The notes: generated by a model not told the origin, from the sequence alone. DNA of 64,000 nucleotides from Pseudoalteromonas sp. T1lg48 (GCF_002964785.1 NZ_PQCC01000002.1:306832-370831), one strand, 5' to 3'. Positions 37,400 through 48,664 are shown, counted from the first letter of the stretch. Program-made: numbers and translations.

Positions 37400-37513
37400 A
37401 ACTACAGACTACCGCCTTGAAAAGTTGCCCAAATGCAGGTCTTAAAAGAATGGCCGCTATTGTAATAGACCTAGGCCTTGAGTGTAAGGGGGGAGTATAA
37501 ATAAAAACCGCTG

Positions 37514-37553
37514 TGGCTTAGATTGCAGACCCCGAGGTGAGCAACCTAAGCCG
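37514..37553 (-). terminator. Possible terminator of ampDE
   Basis: GGCTTAG / CTAAGCC with an inner TTGC/GCAA pair, followed on the minus strand by GGTTTTTATTT within about 15 bases. Confidence 0.45.
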
Positions 37554-37563
37554 ACATTTGCTC

Positions 37564-38412
37564 CTAGGCCAAACCACCAAACAAGGTAAGTATCGCGATT
37601 AATGCCAGGAAGAAGAGTACGTTACGTTTCACCAAACGCATCATACACTGGGCTTCTATGGTGCAGCCATAGTGCTCAATCTCTATCTGTTCTGCGGCCA
37701 GGGCGGTTTCGGTGATCACCTGACGATTCGACACCGAGAAATCGAGCACATGGCGCAGCCAGCACTGGGTGCCCTTGGAAAAGTTACCTATCACCAAGTA
37801 ACCTAAGCTGGCCACCCTAGCTACCGGCCATTCAAGCCAATAGAGAATTTTGCCCAAGGCCTGATGCCAGGGCGCCAGTTCATGCTCGGTTTGTTCACTG
37901 AAATCATAGAAGCTGCGCACCAGGGCATAGAACAAGGCGCCCGCAGCCCCCAAAAATACAAACCAAAAAATAACCGTACAGTAAAAGCGAAAGTTCACCC
38001 AAGCCAAGGTTTGCGCAAAGGTTTCACCATCTTCTTCGTTTTCGGTGCGTTTTTGCCCCATTTGCAAGGCATATAAGGTGGCCGCTTCGGCATCGTCCCG
38101 GGTCAGGGCATTTAAATATCCCTTGTAATAGCCACGCAGGGTGGCACAACCGAAACAGGTGAGTACCACAATGGTATTAACCAGCAGTTGCCAAAGGACA
38201 AAATCACTTAATTTAGCGAGGGCAAAAACCAGGGCACTGGGGATCAATAACCACAAGATCATACCGGCTTCTTTACCTAAGCCGCTAAAGCGTTTTAGCA
38301 GGCTAATACTTTGCCCTTGATACCAATGGGCATAGGTGGCAATTTGCCAGTTTTTTGAGCGCGCGCCGAGGCGTTCGGCGATAAGCGCAAAAATGATAGC
38401 GATCAGAGTCAT
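37564..38412 (-). CDS. ampE: AmpE-family membrane protein
   Basis: 282 aa, four to five hydrophobic segments. It starts TLIAIIFALIAERLGARS and contains the AmpE-type FRFYCTVIFWFVFLGAAGALFYALVRS and WLEWPVARVASLGYLVIGNF. AmpE is a CobD/CbiB-like inner-membrane protein encoded with AmpD; its role in beta-lactamase induction is unclear. It follows ampD by 17 bases. Confidence 0.88.
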   Translation of the reverse strand: MTLIAIIFALIAERLGARSKNWQIATYAHWYQGQSISLLKRFSGLGKEAGMILWLLIPSALVFALAKLSDFVLWQLLVNTIVVLTCFGCATLRGYYKGYLNALTRDDAEAATLYALQMGQKRTENEEDGETFAQTLAWVNFRFYCTVIFWFVFLGAAGALFYALVRSFYDFSEQTEHELAPWHQALGKILYWLEWPVARVASLGYLVIGNFSKGTQCWLRHVLDFSVSNRQVITETALAAEQIEIEHYGCTIEAQCMMRLVKRNVLFFLALIAILTLFGGLA

Positions 38413-38429
38413 AGCGGCAATAAGTTAAC

Positions 38430-39002
38430 TTATATTTCCTTTAGTCTATCGCAATTACTGGTAAATGTAAGGTCAAAAAAGTATGTCCAATCAAACGCTT
38501 CGCCCGGATCGGTTTTACGACCCGGGGCGATGTCGCTGTGTCCGACAATGCGCTCGCGCGTGATCTGCGGGTAGCGTTGCATAAGTGCCTGGGTCAGCTT
38601 CGCCAGACTCTCATATTGGGCCTGGGTGTAGTCACTTTGGTCGGTGCCTTCGAGCTCAATACCTATGCTGAAGTCGTTACAACGCTCGCGCCCGGCAAAC
38701 TGTGAAACCCCGGCATGCCAGGCTCGCTCACTAAAAGGTACGTATTGGCGCACCTGCCCCTGACGGTCAATTAGACAGTGGGCTGATACCCGCACTCCTT
38801 GCAATGAACTAAAGCTTGGATGGGCGTCACAATCGAGGTTACCGGCAAACAGAGCATCAATATAAGGGGTGCCATAGTGCCCTTCGGGCAGGGAAATACA
38901 ATGGATCACCAGTAGCGAGACCTCCCCCTGCGGACGCGCATCGAAATGTGTGCATGGATGCTGCTGCGCTTGGGCGTAAACCCCTTGTTCATTGATTACC
39001 AT
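38430..39002 (-). CDS. ampD: 1,6-anhydro-N-acetylmuramyl-L-alanine amidase
   Basis: 190 aa, amidase_2 family. Zn ligands: His in LLVIHCISLP, His in RIVGHSDIAPGRKTDPG and the Asp after it; FSIGIELEGTD is also conserved. Works in the cytoplasm, removing the peptide from anhydro-muropeptides during cell-wall recycling; no signal peptide is present. First gene of ampDE. Confidence 0.96.
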   Translation of the reverse strand: MVINEQGVYAQAQQHPCTHFDARPQGEVSLLVIHCISLPEGHYGTPYIDALFAGNLDCDAHPSFSSLQGVRVSAHCLIDRQGQVRQYVPFSERAWHAGVSQFAGRERCNDFSIGIELEGTDQSDYTQAQYESLAKLTQALMQRYPQITRERIVGHSDIAPGRKTDPGEAFDWTYFFDLTFTSNCDRLKEI

Positions 39003-39040
39003 AAGCCCGCTCCCGTTACCTTTGCCGACATGGTAAAAGT

Positions 39041-39298
39041 CTAGGGCTGATGGCGCAAGGGCAGCTCAGGAGAAAAGTCACAGTCGCCGTGACGGTCAAC
39101 CGTGACCAACTCATTATTACGGTGCAACACCGCTAATTGCGGGGGCGGACAGTCGGTACGCACAAAGTCCAGCTGGTAACCCAGTTTGGTCAGGCTGTAT
39201 ACCTTATTAACCTGCTCAGCTGTGAGTCTGGCGTAGTGTTGATTGAAGGTTCTTTTGCCACGGCGGCGCTCCGCGCCCGTTTGCTTTGTTGTCGCCAT
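39041..39298 (-). CDS. Small basic hypothetical protein
   Basis: 85 aa from the ATG at 39298 (AAGGA eight bases ahead); a second ATG at 39307 abuts that site. Strongly basic N-terminus (ATTKQTGAERRRGKRTFNQ) and a compact C-terminal half with CPPPQLAVLHRNNELVTVD. No signal peptide or membrane segment. I do not recognise it. Upstream of ampD on the same strand but 38 bases away. Confidence 0.6.
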   Translation of the reverse strand: MATTKQTGAERRRGKRTFNQHYARLTAEQVNKVYSLTKLGYQLDFVRTDCPPPQLAVLHRNNELVTVDRHGDCDFSPELPLRHQP

Positions 39299-39342
39299 AA
39301 TGTCCATCCTTTAGACGTTATCATAGCCTCAAAGCATAAAAC

Positions 39343-39377
39343 AAAAAAAAAGCACGGGCAAAAAACCGTGCTTTTTT
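39343..39377. terminator. Terminator of the yibN-grxC-secB-gpsA operon
   Basis: GCACGG-GCAAAAAA-CCGTGC flanked by A and T runs on both sides, able to act in both directions. It lies about 25 bases after the gpsA stop. Confidence 0.85.
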
Positions 39378-39403
39378 GTACGTGAAAGAATTGGCTCGAA
39401 AGC

Positions 39404-40414
39404 TTACTCGGCGCGCTGTTCGCGCCCCAGCAGAGCCATGGCGGCTTCTTTCACGTCTTTGTTTTCATACAGCACCTGATAGATTTGCTCGGTGATCGGC
39501 ATCTCAATGCCACTGCGTTTAGCCAGCATATAGACTTCTTTGGTATTTCTATAGCCTTCAACCACCTGACCAATCTGTCGCTGCGCCGCTTCCACATCCA
39601 GGCCCTGCCCCAGAGCTAAACCAAAGCGTCTATTGCGCGACTGGTTATCGGTGCAGGTAAGGATCAAATCTCCCAACCCAGCCATCCCCATAAAGGTTTC
39701 CGACTTGGCACCAAGGGCACACCCCAGGCGACATAATTCGGCTAAACCTCGGGTGATCAGGGCGGTACGGGCATTGGCACCAAAACCAAAACCATCCGAG
39801 ATACCGGCACCGATGGCGATAACATTCTTCACCGCGCCACCGAGTTGAATACCGATAAAGTCATTGTTGCGATACACCCTAAATGAGCGGCCACAATGAA
39901 GCAGGCTCGATAAGCGTTCACAGAAGCTATCGCTGGTCGCCGATACCGAAATCGCCGTGGGTAATCCCGCAGCCATTTCTTTAGCAAAAGTAGGCCCCGA
40001 TAACACCGCCAGTTCCACCTTATCGCCCAGTTTTTGCGTGGCAACGTCCTGCAACAAGCGCCCAGTATCTGGCTCTAAGCCCTTGGTCGCCCACGCCACC
40101 TTGGCGTCGCTGCGCAACATAGGGGCAATGGTTTCCAACAGCCCGGCAAAGGCATGGCTCGGCACCACCACCAACAGGATGTCGCTGCTTTGCACCGCTT
40201 TTTCTAACGAGCTTTCAAGGATCAGGGTTTCAGGAAAAGGAATATCGCCGAGGTACTGTTCATTTTTGCGCTCGCGAGCCAGCTTCTCGACTTGATTGGC
40301 ATCGCGCCCCCATAGGGTCACTGGGTGGCCATTACGGGCGAAACAAATAGCAAGGGCGGTGCCATAAGACCCCGCCCCTAGAACAGTGACAGCTGAAGGT
40401 GCTGTTTTGCTCAT
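39404..40414 (-). CDS. gpsA: Glycerol-3-phosphate dehydrogenase [NAD(P)+]
   Basis: 336 aa. Makes sn-glycerol 3-phosphate for phospholipids. N-terminal [64 protein letters not shown], carrying the catalytic Lys; and [12 protein letters not shown]. Three bases after secB in the same operon. Works in one lipid pathway with plsY at the end of the window. Confidence 0.97.
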   Translation of the reverse strand: MSKTAPSAVTVLGAGSYGTALAICFARNGHPVTLWGRDANQVEKLARERKNEQYLGDIPFPETLILESSLEKAVQSSDILLVVVPSHAFAGLLETIAPMLRSDAKVAWATKGLEPDTGRLLQDVATQKLGDKVELAVLSGPTFAKEMAAGLPTAISVSATSDSFCERLSSLLHCGRSFRVYRNNDFIGIQLGGAVKNVIAIGAGISDGFGFGANARTALITRGLAELCRLGCALGAKSETFMGMAGLGDLILTCTDNQSRNRRFGLALGQGLDVEAAQRQIGQVVEGYRNTKEVYMLAKRSGIEMPITEQIYQVLYENKDVKEAAMALLGREQRAE

Positions 40415-40417
40415 AAC

Positions 40418-40897
40418 TTATGCGTCGGCTTGTTGTGCTTGCTCAGCAGCGCGTTGCTGCATGTATTGGGCAAATAACGCGTCAAAGTTAACCGGAGCCA
40501 GGTTCAACTGCGGGAAGGTACCACGGTTTACCAGGTTAGATACGGCTTCACGAGCATACGGGAAAAGTACGTTCGGGCAGAAAGCACCAAGCATGTGTGC
40601 AGTTTGTAGCTCTTCTAGTTCACCGATAGTGAAGATACCAGCCTGTTGGATTTCACATAGGAAAGCCGTTTCTTCGCCGATAGTAGCGGTTACGGTTAGC
40701 GCTAGCACTACTTCGTAGATGCCTTCTTCTAACTTGTTTGAACGCGTATCTATGTCTAGCTTAACTTCTGGCTTCCACTCTTTTTGGAAAATAGCCGGTG
40801 AGTTTGGTGTCTCGAAAGATACGTCTTTAGTGTAAATACGTTGAATTGAGAATTGCGCTTGTTGTTCTTGTGCTGCGCCTTGATTTTGCTCTTCCAT
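40418..40897 (-). CDS. secB: Protein-export chaperone SecB
   Basis: 159 aa from the ATG at 40897 (AGGA six bases ahead). Cytosolic tetrameric chaperone that hands preproteins to SecA. Motifs [19 protein letters not shown] and [37 protein letters not shown] are diagnostic. The Gln/Ala-rich ends are normal. Between grxC and gpsA. Confidence 0.97.
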   Translation of the reverse strand: MEEQNQGAAQEQQAQFSIQRIYTKDVSFETPNSPAIFQKEWKPEVKLDIDTRSNKLEEGIYEVVLALTVTATIGEETAFLCEIQQAGIFTIGELEELQTAHMLGAFCPNVLFPYAREAVSNLVNRGTFPQLNLAPVNFDALFAQYMQQRAAEQAQQADA

Positions 40898-40964
40898 TGT
40901 CGTTCCTATCAATCTGTTAATGGTACTGAGCCGCATTCGCTGCGGCTCGATACCTAAAAAGTTG

Positions 40965-41222
40965 TTATACGTTTAATAACGCGTTTAATTCGCCACGAGC
41001 TTCGAGTGCCATCATATCATCGCAGCCGCCAATGTGCTGTTCGCCGATAAAAATCTGCGGCACAGTGTAACCACCATTGGCGCGGGCGATCATTTCATCG
41101 CGCAGCTCAGGCTGAAGGCCAATATCATACTCGGTATAAGTGACACCTTTTTTATCCAGCAGAGCCTTAGCACGCTGACAAAAGGGACAATATTCTTTGC
41201 TGTATAAAACTACATCGCTCAT
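40965..41222 (-). CDS. grxC: Glutaredoxin 3
   Basis: 85 aa. Redox motif CPFCQRAK near the N-terminus ([18 protein letters not shown]) and [18 protein letters not shown] (cis-Pro and glutathione-binding part). Dithiol type. Gene order with secB as in E. coli. Confidence 0.96.
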   Translation of the reverse strand: MSDVVLYSKEYCPFCQRAKALLDKKGVTYTEYDIGLQPELRDEMIARANGGYTVPQIFIGEQHIGGCDDMMALEARGELNALLNV

Positions 41223-41241
41223 AACTTGCTCTTAATACTAA

Positions 41242-41673
41242 TTAGCGGCCCGATACCTGAGGTAATCCGGCACTTTGCCATGATTGCATGCCACCAGAAA
41301 GGATAAAGACACTTTCAAATCCGGCTTTTCCTAGGTTATTGGCAATGCCTGAAGCCGTCATACCCGTAGCGCATACCAATATAATGGGTTGGCTTTTATG
41401 CTTTTCAAGCTCTGCAAAGTCACTTTGTTTCGCTTTTTCCGCACTTAGGTGGATGGCATTAGCAATGCGTCCGGCCGTAAAGTCTTTTTGGGCGCGAATA
41501 TCAACCACAACCGCGTCTTCGCGATTCACCAACAAGGTGAGCTGCTGCGGATTGATCTGCTTAATGGCCGAAAACTTACTTTTAAACCATCCCGAAATAA
41601 GCATAAACACGATAACCAACCAGATAATGCTTAAAATCGGATGATTGCCGATAAATTCTATGTATTGTTCCAT
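41242..41673 (-). CDS. yibN: Membrane-anchored rhodanese-like protein (YibN type)
   Basis: 143 aa. One N-terminal helix (about 12-27), then a rhodanese domain with active-site loop VCATGMTASG and VFILSGGMQSWQSAGLP. The gene order with grxC, secB and gpsA is as in E. coli yibN. First gene of that operon and divergent from gpmM. Confidence 0.88.
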   Translation of the reverse strand: MEQYIEFIGNHPILSIIWLVIVFMLISGWFKSKFSAIKQINPQQLTLLVNREDAVVVDIRAQKDFTAGRIANAIHLSAEKAKQSDFAELEKHKSQPIILVCATGMTASGIANNLGKAGFESVFILSGGMQSWQSAGLPQVSGR

Positions 41674-41822
41674 ACGTTTTACTTTGTTAGTTCAAACCTT
41701 GAGGGCGGCACAAGTATACACATTTGCCTTGCACTTACCAATTGGTGAAATATTTTCTACTGCGATATGACGTAAAAAACGGTAGGATATTAACATAACG
41801 TGCACATTACCCAGGAGATACA

Positions 41823-43358
41823 ATGACACAGCCCAAAAAGCCGCTCGTTTTGATGATTCTAGACGGATGGGGTTATCGTGAAGAAAGCGAAAGTAACGCC
41901 ATTTTAGCCGCTAACACCCCGGTTTTAGACAAACTTTGGCAACAGTGCCCACATACGTTAATTTCCGGCTCGGGTATGGACGTCGGTCTTCCCGATGGGC
42001 AAATGGGTAACTCCGAAGTAGGCCATGTCAACCTTGGCGCCGGTCGCGTTGTGTACCAAGACTTTACCCGTATCACCAAGGCCATTGACGATGGCACCTT
42101 TGCCACCAACCCGGCTCTGGTCAACGCCATCGATGCCGCCGTAGCCGAAGGCAAGGCGGTGCACCTAATGGGACTGATGAGTCCGGGTGGCGTACATAGC
42201 CATGAAGACCACATTATTGCCGCCATCGAACTGGCCGCCGCACGTGGTGCCGAACACATCTATGTGCACGCCTTCTTAGATGGCCGCGATACGCCACCGC
42301 GCAGCGCCGAAGCCACATTAAAGAACATCGACGCGGCTTTTGCCCGTGTCGGTAAAGGCCGCATTGCCAGCCTAATCGGCCGTTACTATGCCATGGACCG
42401 AGATAACCGTTGGGAGCGTATCGAAAGCGCCTACAACCTGATGGTACTGGGTGAAGCCGAGTATCGTGCCGCCGACGCAGTGAGCGGGTTGCACGCCGCT
42501 TATGAGCGAGGTGAGAACGATGAATTCGTCAAAGCCACGGTGATCGGCGATACCGCCGCCACCATTAACGATGGCGATGCAGTGTTGTTTATGAACTTCC
42601 GCGCCGATCGTGCTCGTCAAATGACCCGCACCTTTGTTGATGCCGACTTTAACGGCTTTAACAAAAAGAAAAGCCCGCAGTTAGCCGCCTTTGTGATGCT
42701 CACCGAATACGCCGCAGATATCGATGCGCCGGTGGCCTTCCCCCCCGAGCCACTTAATAATGTGCTTGGTGAATGGCTGGCTAAGCATAATAAAACTCAG
42801 CTACGTATTTCCGAAACCGAAAAATACGCACACGTTACCTTCTTCTTCAGCGGTGGCCGCGAGCAAGAGTTTGAAGGTGAAAGTCGTGAGCTTATTCCAT
42901 CGCCGGATGTGGCCACCTATGATTTGCAACCTGAAATGAACTCAGAGCTACTGACCGATAAGCTGGTCGAAGCCATCCACAGCGGCAAGTACGATGTGAT
43001 CATCTGTAACTACCCTAATGGCGATATGGTGGGTCACTCGGGTGTATTCGAAGCCGCAGTCAAAGCCTGTGAAGCCGTCGACCACTGTATTGGCCGTGTT
43101 GTAGAAGCCCTGGAACAAACCGGTGGTGAAGCGCTGATCACCGCCGACCATGGTAATGCCGAGCAAATGCAAAATGCACAAACCGGCCAAGCGCATACCG
43201 CCCACACCAGCGAACCTGTGCCCTTTATCTATATCGGTCGCGATGCCGAGCCGGTAGCGGGTAAAACCTTAAGCGACGTGGCCCCAACCATGTTGCACCT
43301 ATTAGGCATGGAGCAGCCAGCAGAAATGACAGGCTCGCCGATCATGCTGCTGCGTTAA
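41823..43358 (+). CDS. gpmM: Cofactor-independent phosphoglycerate mutase
   Basis: 511 aa, alkaline-phosphatase superfamily. Interconverts 3- and 2-phosphoglycerate with Mn. Metal motif [10 protein letters not shown], phospho-Ser64 in [16 protein letters not shown], and [10 protein letters not shown] near the C-terminus. AGGAG before the ATG. First of the gpmM-envC-ctpA-yibQ cluster, with 11 bases to envC. Confidence 0.97.
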   Translation: MTQPKKPLVLMILDGWGYREESESNAILAANTPVLDKLWQQCPHTLISGSGMDVGLPDGQMGNSEVGHVNLGAGRVVYQDFTRITKAIDDGTFATNPALVNAIDAAVAEGKAVHLMGLMSPGGVHSHEDHIIAAIELAAARGAEHIYVHAFLDGRDTPPRSAEATLKNIDAAFARVGKGRIASLIGRYYAMDRDNRWERIESAYNLMVLGEAEYRAADAVSGLHAAYERGENDEFVKATVIGDTAATINDGDAVLFMNFRADRARQMTRTFVDADFNGFNKKKSPQLAAFVMLTEYAADIDAPVAFPPEPLNNVLGEWLAKHNKTQLRISETEKYAHVTFFFSGGREQEFEGESRELIPSPDVATYDLQPEMNSELLTDKLVEAIHSGKYDVIICNYPNGDMVGHSGVFEAAVKACEAVDHCIGRVVEALEQTGGEALITADHGNAEQMQNAQTGQAHTAHTSEPVPFIYIGRDAEPVAGKTLSDVAPTMLHLLGMEQPAEMTGSPIMLLR

Positions 43359-43369
43359 TTGAGACGCAT

Positions 43370-44524
43370 ATGTTTAGGTTTATCCACCTAGGCTCACGCA
43401 CAAGAGTGTCGCTGTTAAGCGCGGCGCTCTTGTCCTTGTGCGCCCTGCCCGCCAGCGCTAATGAAAACCGTACCAAACAAGACTTAACCGAAGTCCAACA
43501 AGAACTTAAGAAAAATCAGCAAAACCTTAAAACGCAAAAGCAATCCCTGAGCTCATTGCAACAACAGCTTAAAAAATCCGAGCAGGCCATAGCCAACAAT
43601 GCCAAAGAGCTGAGGAAACTTGATACTCAGATCAGCACCAATCGCCGCCAACACAACGAATTACAAACGCAGGCAGAGCAATTAGAACAACGCCGCAAAA
43701 CCTTGGACACCGCCTTAGCAGCACAGCTCAGAAGCGCCTACATGGTCGGCGGTCATGATTATTCCAAGTTGCTACTCAATCAGCAAAACACCGCTAAGTT
43801 AGAGCGCACCATTAGTTACTATGACTACCTCAACAAGGCGCGCTTAAAACAACTTGATGAACTGCGCCAAACCCTCAAAGAAATAGAAGAAAATCAATTG
43901 GCACTGGCGCAAAACCGCGAGCAGCTTGAACAACTGCGAAGCCAAGAAGAACAACAAAGACAGCAATTGTTAGCCGCCAAGAGCGAACGCCAGGCTCAGG
44001 TGCTGGCGCTGCAAAGCGAATTGAATCAGCTGCAAAGCTCCATCGCTTACCTTAAAGATAACGAACAAACTCTGATCACCACCATAGAAGAGCTTGAGCA
44101 GACCAAGACTCGTCAGGTGGCCATGCTCGGCCTTGGCAGCAGTAAGGGCAAACTAAACTGGCCAACACGGGGCTCGTTAAAACATCGCTTTGGCACCCGA
44201 AAACGCCCTGGCTTTAATTGGAAAGGGGTGGTGATCAATGCCAAAGAAGGCAGCAACATCAACAGCATCGAAGACGGTCAGGTGGTGTTTGCCGACTGGC
44301 TTAAGGGCTTTGGCTGGGTCATGGTGGTTGACCATGGCAAGGGCTACATGAGCCTCTACGGCCACGCTCAAGCCCTGCTCAAGGAAGTCGGCGATCAGGT
44401 CTATCAAGGCGAGACCATTGCCCTGGTTGGTCAGAGCGGCGGCCAGATTGATCCTGGTCTATACTTCGAGATACGTCACAAAGGACGTGCCGTTAACCCA
44501 ACTACCTGGTGCAGGTCCTCCTAA
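43370..44524 (+). CDS. envC: Murein hydrolase activator EnvC
   Basis: 384 aa. Signal peptide about 1-30; a long coiled coil (about 35-245) rich in Gln/Leu/Lys/Glu; C-terminal LytM (M23) domain (about 275-384). The M23 domain reads GSLKHRFGTRKRPGFNWKGV and MVVDHGKGYMSLYGH; as in EnvC, the Zn-binding His/Asp set is incomplete, so it activates AmiA/B amidases at the septum rather than cutting itself. Confidence 0.93.
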   Translation: MFRFIHLGSRTRVSLLSAALLSLCALPASANENRTKQDLTEVQQELKKNQQNLKTQKQSLSSLQQQLKKSEQAIANNAKELRKLDTQISTNRRQHNELQTQAEQLEQRRKTLDTALAAQLRSAYMVGGHDYSKLLLNQQNTAKLERTISYYDYLNKARLKQLDELRQTLKEIEENQLALAQNREQLEQLRSQEEQQRQQLLAAKSERQAQVLALQSELNQLQSSIAYLKDNEQTLITTIEELEQTKTRQVAMLGLGSSKGKLNWPTRGSLKHRFGTRKRPGFNWKGVVINAKEGSNINSIEDGQVVFADWLKGFGWVMVVDHGKGYMSLYGHAQALLKEVGDQVYQGETIALVGQSGGQIDPGLYFEIRHKGRAVNPTTWCRSS

Positions 44525-44556
44525 TTGAATAGCGGCTGCGCCACAAGGGGCAGCCT

Positions 44557-45759
44557 ATGTTTGCATATAACGCACTCATTTTTAGGCACTTTTTAACCTG
44601 GTGCATAGCCATTGCGCTAAGCATTTTCAGTGCCTCAACGTCGGCGCAGGAAAGCCAACTCGAAGAAGTTTTATTTCATATTAACCACTTTTATGTTGAG
44701 GAAGTGGACCGAGCCAAACTGGATCATCATGTGCTTAGCAGTCTGCTCAGCGAGCTCGATCCCTACAGCGAATACCTTGACGAACAGGAATTAAAACGCC
44801 TGTTTGATGTCACCAATGGCGAGTACAAGGGTCTAGGAATAGAGGTCGAAAAACGCGATGACCATGTGGTGATAGTTTCGGCGTTGCCCAACTCACCGGC
44901 CCAAGCCGCAGGCTTGTTAGGTGGTGATATTTTATTGGCAATCAACGATGTGGCCGTAATTGATAAGTCGTTGGAAGACGTATCAAAACTGATCAATAGT
45001 CGGGAAAATGGCGAAGTCACCCTGGCCATTGCCCGTGCCGGGCATTCGCAACGGCTCGATTTTCACCTCACCCGCCAACCGATACATATCGAAAGCGTAA
45101 ACAGCGAGCTTAAAGCCAATCGCACAGGGTACTTGCGCATCAATAGCTTTAATAACCACAGCTATCATGACGTCGCCCGTCATATTACCAAGATGCAACA
45201 GCAAAGTGGCGCCGCATTGAAGGGCTTGTTAATTGATTTACGAGATAACCCGGGCGGCACCTTCGATAGCGCCGTCAATATCGCCGACTTGTTTCTCTCT
45301 ACCGGCACTATAGTCTCGACCCGAGGCCGATTTATCGAAGCCAATCAACGCTTTGTTGCCCAGCCAGGTGATATTTTAGAAGGCGCTCCTATTGTGGTGC
45401 TGATCAACCAAGGTTCGGCCTCCGCGGCAGAAATCGTGGCCGGTGCACTGAAAGACAATCACAGAGCCAAGGTGGTAGGAACCCGCTCTTATGGCAAGGG
45501 TTCGGTGCAGTCGCTGATCCCTTTAGGCGATGGTCGCAGCGCATTAAAACTAACAACCGCAAAATACTATACCCCCTCAGGCATTTCCATTGAGGGAACG
45601 GGGATCACCCCGGATGTCGCTATTTTGCAACCAGACCTTTCCCAATCAAATAAAGAGGTTATAATCAATTTAGCGGCTGGGAAAAGTGCCAATAACAATC
45701 TTACCGCTTTATTGGACACACAATTAATAAAAGCCCAGCAAGTGCTAGAAGAATACTAA
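44557..45759 (+). CDS. ctpA: C-terminal processing protease, S41 family
   Basis: 400 aa. Signal peptide about 1-30, PDZ domain (about 85-165), S41 protease core with NQGSASAAEIVAGAL (catalytic Ser region about 285-292) and GTRSYGKGSVQ (catalytic Lys314). Periplasmic protease that trims the C-termini of envelope proteins. Its place directly after envC fits a role in turning over cell-wall hydrolases; the target is inferred, not shown. Confidence 0.93.
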   Translation: MFAYNALIFRHFLTWCIAIALSIFSASTSAQESQLEEVLFHINHFYVEEVDRAKLDHHVLSSLLSELDPYSEYLDEQELKRLFDVTNGEYKGLGIEVEKRDDHVVIVSALPNSPAQAAGLLGGDILLAINDVAVIDKSLEDVSKLINSRENGEVTLAIARAGHSQRLDFHLTRQPIHIESVNSELKANRTGYLRINSFNNHSYHDVARHITKMQQQSGAALKGLLIDLRDNPGGTFDSAVNIADLFLSTGTIVSTRGRFIEANQRFVAQPGDILEGAPIVVLINQGSASAAEIVAGALKDNHRAKVVGTRSYGKGSVQSLIPLGDGRSALKLTTAKYYTPSGISIEGTGITPDVAILQPDLSQSNKEVIINLAAGKSANNNLTALLDTQLIKAQQVLEEY

Positions 45760-45832
45760 AAAATAATAATAGTGAGCCAATGCGAAAAACATTGGCTCTA
45801 ATAAGAGCATCAACAGAAGAATTACTATTACT

Positions 45833-46603
45833 GTGCACACACTTAAATGGATTGTTGTGGTTGTGCTAGTGGCTTATCAGGTGATCAGTCAACCGGTACA
45901 AGCAAAACAGGTGGCCATCGTTATCGACGATATTGGTTATCAACGTAATGATATGTCCGCCTTAAACTTACCCGGCCAGCTCACCTTTGCCATCTTGCCT
46001 TTCACTCCCTATGCCACACGCTTTGCCAATCAGGCCAATGCGCAAAATAAAGAAATTATGCTCCACGCCCCCATGCAATCGCTCAATGATCGAGCCCTTG
46101 GACCCGGCGCCCTAACCATGAATATGCCCAAGGAAGACTTTCAGAGCCGTTTGCGGGAGGCGCTAAGCAGCTTGCCGAATATTAAGGGCGTGAACAATCA
46201 CATGGGCTCGCTCTTGACCCAGCAGAATATGCCGATGAACTGGACCATGGAAGTGCTCAAGGAGCAGGACCTTTATTTCCTCGACAGTAAAACCACCCCG
46301 CACTCCAAGGCGCAAAGCATTGCGACTCTCTATGGCGTCGAAAACATAGCGCGACATGTGTTTTTAGATAATATCACCAGTGAAAAACAGCTGCGTTTTC
46401 GTTTTGATCAGCTCAAACGCATTGCCAAGCGCCATGACTATGCGGTGGCGATTGCTCACCCCTATCCGGAAACCTTTGCCTTCTTGCAAGGCGCGCTGGA
46501 TGAGCTTCAGACGGAAGGCATTGAATTGGTGCCTCTGTCACAGTTAGTGCAACTGCGAACCCTGCGCCTGGCTCAGGCTAAAAGGACGAAAACCAGCGAA
46601 TAA
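45833..46603 (+). CDS. yibQ: Divergent polysaccharide deacetylase (YibQ)
   Basis: 256 aa from a GTG at 45833. Signal peptide about 1-24. Divergent polysaccharide deacetylase fold: VAIVIDDIGYQRNDM at the start, LHAPMQS, and GVNNHMGSLLTQQ. Probably periplasmic; substrate unknown. Last gene of the cluster with its own strong terminator downstream. Confidence 0.88.
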   Translation: MHTLKWIVVVVLVAYQVISQPVQAKQVAIVIDDIGYQRNDMSALNLPGQLTFAILPFTPYATRFANQANAQNKEIMLHAPMQSLNDRALGPGALTMNMPKEDFQSRLREALSSLPNIKGVNNHMGSLLTQQNMPMNWTMEVLKEQDLYFLDSKTTPHSKAQSIATLYGVENIARHVFLDNITSEKQLRFRFDQLKRIAKRHDYAVAIAHPYPETFAFLQGALDELQTEGIELVPLSQLVQLRTLRLAQAKRTKTSE

Positions 46604-46626
46604 TGAGTGCCATTTTTTGAGGACAT

Positions 46627-46655
46627 AAAAAAACCCGCGCCATGCGCGGGTTTTT
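46627..46655. terminator. Terminator between yibQ and tkt
   Basis: CCCGCGC-CAT-GCGCGGG between A and T runs; serves both convergent genes. Confidence 0.88.
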
Positions 46656-46672
46656 CATACACAAACCAGTGA

Positions 46673-48664
46673 TTAGAATTGGCTGTTTGCCGCCGCTACC
46701 ACATTGTCCACGGTAAAGCCGAACAACTTGAACAGCTCGTCCGCTGGCGCCGACTCACCAAAGGTCGTCATGCCAATCACCTTGCCATTTAGACCAACAT
46801 ACTTGTACCAGAAGTCGGCGATGCCGGCTTCAACGGCAACACGGCGAGTCACCGCAGCAGGTAGTACAGATTCTTTATAGGCTGCATCTTGCTCATCAAA
46901 CAGATCAGTCGAAGGCATAGATACTACACGTACCTGCTTACCTTGTGCACGCAGTTCGGTGGCCGCGTCCATAGCCAGTTGTACTTCTGAACCGGTAGCG
47001 ATCAAAATCACCTCAGGGTTGCCGTCACAGCTTAGTACATAGCCGCCTTTCTTAACGTTTGCCAGCTGCTCGGAGGTACGCGCTTGCTGGGCTAGACCCT
47101 GACGGGTAAATACCAGTGACGTTGGACCGTCTTTGCGCTCGATCGCTTGTTGCCAGGCGATAGCCGACTCCACCTGATCACAAGGACGCCAGTTAACCAG
47201 GTTAGGGGTATAACGCAGGCTCGCCATTTGCTCTACCGGCTGGTGCGTTGGACCGTCTTCACCCAGACCGATTGAATCATGGGTGTACACGAAGATGCTC
47301 GGCGTTTTCATCAGCGCCGCCATACGTACCGCGTTGCGAGCGTATTCCATAAACATTAAGAAGGTCGCACCGTAAGGAATAAAGCCTTTGTGCAGCGCGA
47401 TACCATTCATGATCGCCGACATACCAAACTCACGCACACCGTAGAAGATGTAGTTGCCGTTGGCATCATCGCTGGTCAAGCCTTTAGAGCCGCTCCACAG
47501 CGTTAGGTTTGAGCCGGCCAAGTCCGCCGAGCCACCCATAAACTCTGGCAACATAGGACCGAAGGCATTCAGGGCATTTTGTGATGCTTTACGCGTTGCC
47601 GGGTTATCCGGGTTTGCTTGCAGCTGCTCGATGTAGGCTTGTGACTTTTCAGCCCAATCCGCTGGCAGCTCACTGTTTTGACGACGCTCAAATTCCGCTG
47701 CTAGTTCAGGGAACTCAGCCTGATAGGCAGCAAACTTATCTTTCCAGCTTTGTTCTTTTTGCTGACCCGCTTCTTTAGCGTCCCACTGGCTGTAAACGTC
47801 CTGAGGGATTACGAAAGGTTCATGGCTCCAGCCCAGGAACTCGCGTGCCGCTTTAATTTCTTCATCACCTAGCGGTGCACCGTGACAATCATGGCTGCCC
47901 GACTTATTCGGTGAGCCGTAACCGATCACTGTTTTACAGCAGATAAGCGTTGGTTTGTCACCATTGGCACGGCCTTCTTCGATTGCCGCGCGAATCGCTT
48001 CGCTGTCGTGACCATCAACACCACGTACCACGTGCCAGCCGTATGACTCGAAACGTGCTGGCGTATCATCACTGAACCAACCTTCTACCTCACCGTCGAT
48101 TGAGATGCCGTTGTCATCCCAGAACGCGATCAGCTTGCCCAGACCCAGCGTACCGGCTAATGAACAAGCTTCGTGCGAGATACCTTCCATCAAACAGCCA
48201 TCGCCCAAAAAGGTGTAGGTGTAGTGATCAACAATCTCGTGGCCTTCGCGGTTAAATTGCGCTGCCAGGGCTTTCTCAGCGATAGCCATACCCACAGCGT
48301 TGGTGATCCCCTGGCCTAATGGGCCCGTAGTGGTTTCTACGCCGGGTGCATACCCATACTCTGGGTGACCCGGTGTTTTTGAGTGAAGTTGGCGGAAGTT
48401 TTTAATTTCCTCCATAGGTAGGTCATAGCCGCTTAGGTGTAGAAGCGAATAAATCAGCATTGAACCGTGGCCATTGGACAGGATAAATCGGTCGCGATCA
48501 ACCCACTGGGGATTAGTAGGGTTGTGCTTTAAGTAATCACGCCAAAGGACTTCGGCGATATCGGCCATGCCCATAGGGGCACCCGGGTGACCTGATTTAG
48601 CTTGTTGAACGGCGTCCATGGACAAGACGCGGATGGCGTTAGCGAGTTCTTTGCGAGATGGCAT
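46673..48664 (-). CDS. tkt: Transketolase
   Basis: 663 aa. Thiamin-diphosphate enzyme of the pentose phosphate pathway. Motifs: [53 protein letters not shown] (ThDP motif) and, in the C-terminal half, [16 protein letters not shown]. Normal length. Head to head with metK across 347 bases. Confidence 0.97.
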   Translation of the reverse strand: MPSRKELANAIRVLSMDAVQQAKSGHPGAPMGMADIAEVLWRDYLKHNPTNPQWVDRDRFILSNGHGSMLIYSLLHLSGYDLPMEEIKNFRQLHSKTPGHPEYGYAPGVETTTGPLGQGITNAVGMAIAEKALAAQFNREGHEIVDHYTYTFLGDGCLMEGISHEACSLAGTLGLGKLIAFWDDNGISIDGEVEGWFSDDTPARFESYGWHVVRGVDGHDSEAIRAAIEEGRANGDKPTLICCKTVIGYGSPNKSGSHDCHGAPLGDEEIKAAREFLGWSHEPFVIPQDVYSQWDAKEAGQQKEQSWKDKFAAYQAEFPELAAEFERRQNSELPADWAEKSQAYIEQLQANPDNPATRKASQNALNAFGPMLPEFMGGSADLAGSNLTLWSGSKGLTSDDANGNYIFYGVREFGMSAIMNGIALHKGFIPYGATFLMFMEYARNAVRMAALMKTPSIFVYTHDSIGLGEDGPTHQPVEQMASLRYTPNLVNWRPCDQVESAIAWQQAIERKDGPTSLVFTRQGLAQQARTSEQLANVKKGGYVLSCDGNPEVILIATGSEVQLAMDAATELRAQGKQVRVVSMPSTDLFDEQDAAYKESVLPAAVTRRVAVEAGIADFWYKYVGLNGKVIGMTTFGESAPADELFKLFGFTVDNVVAAANSQF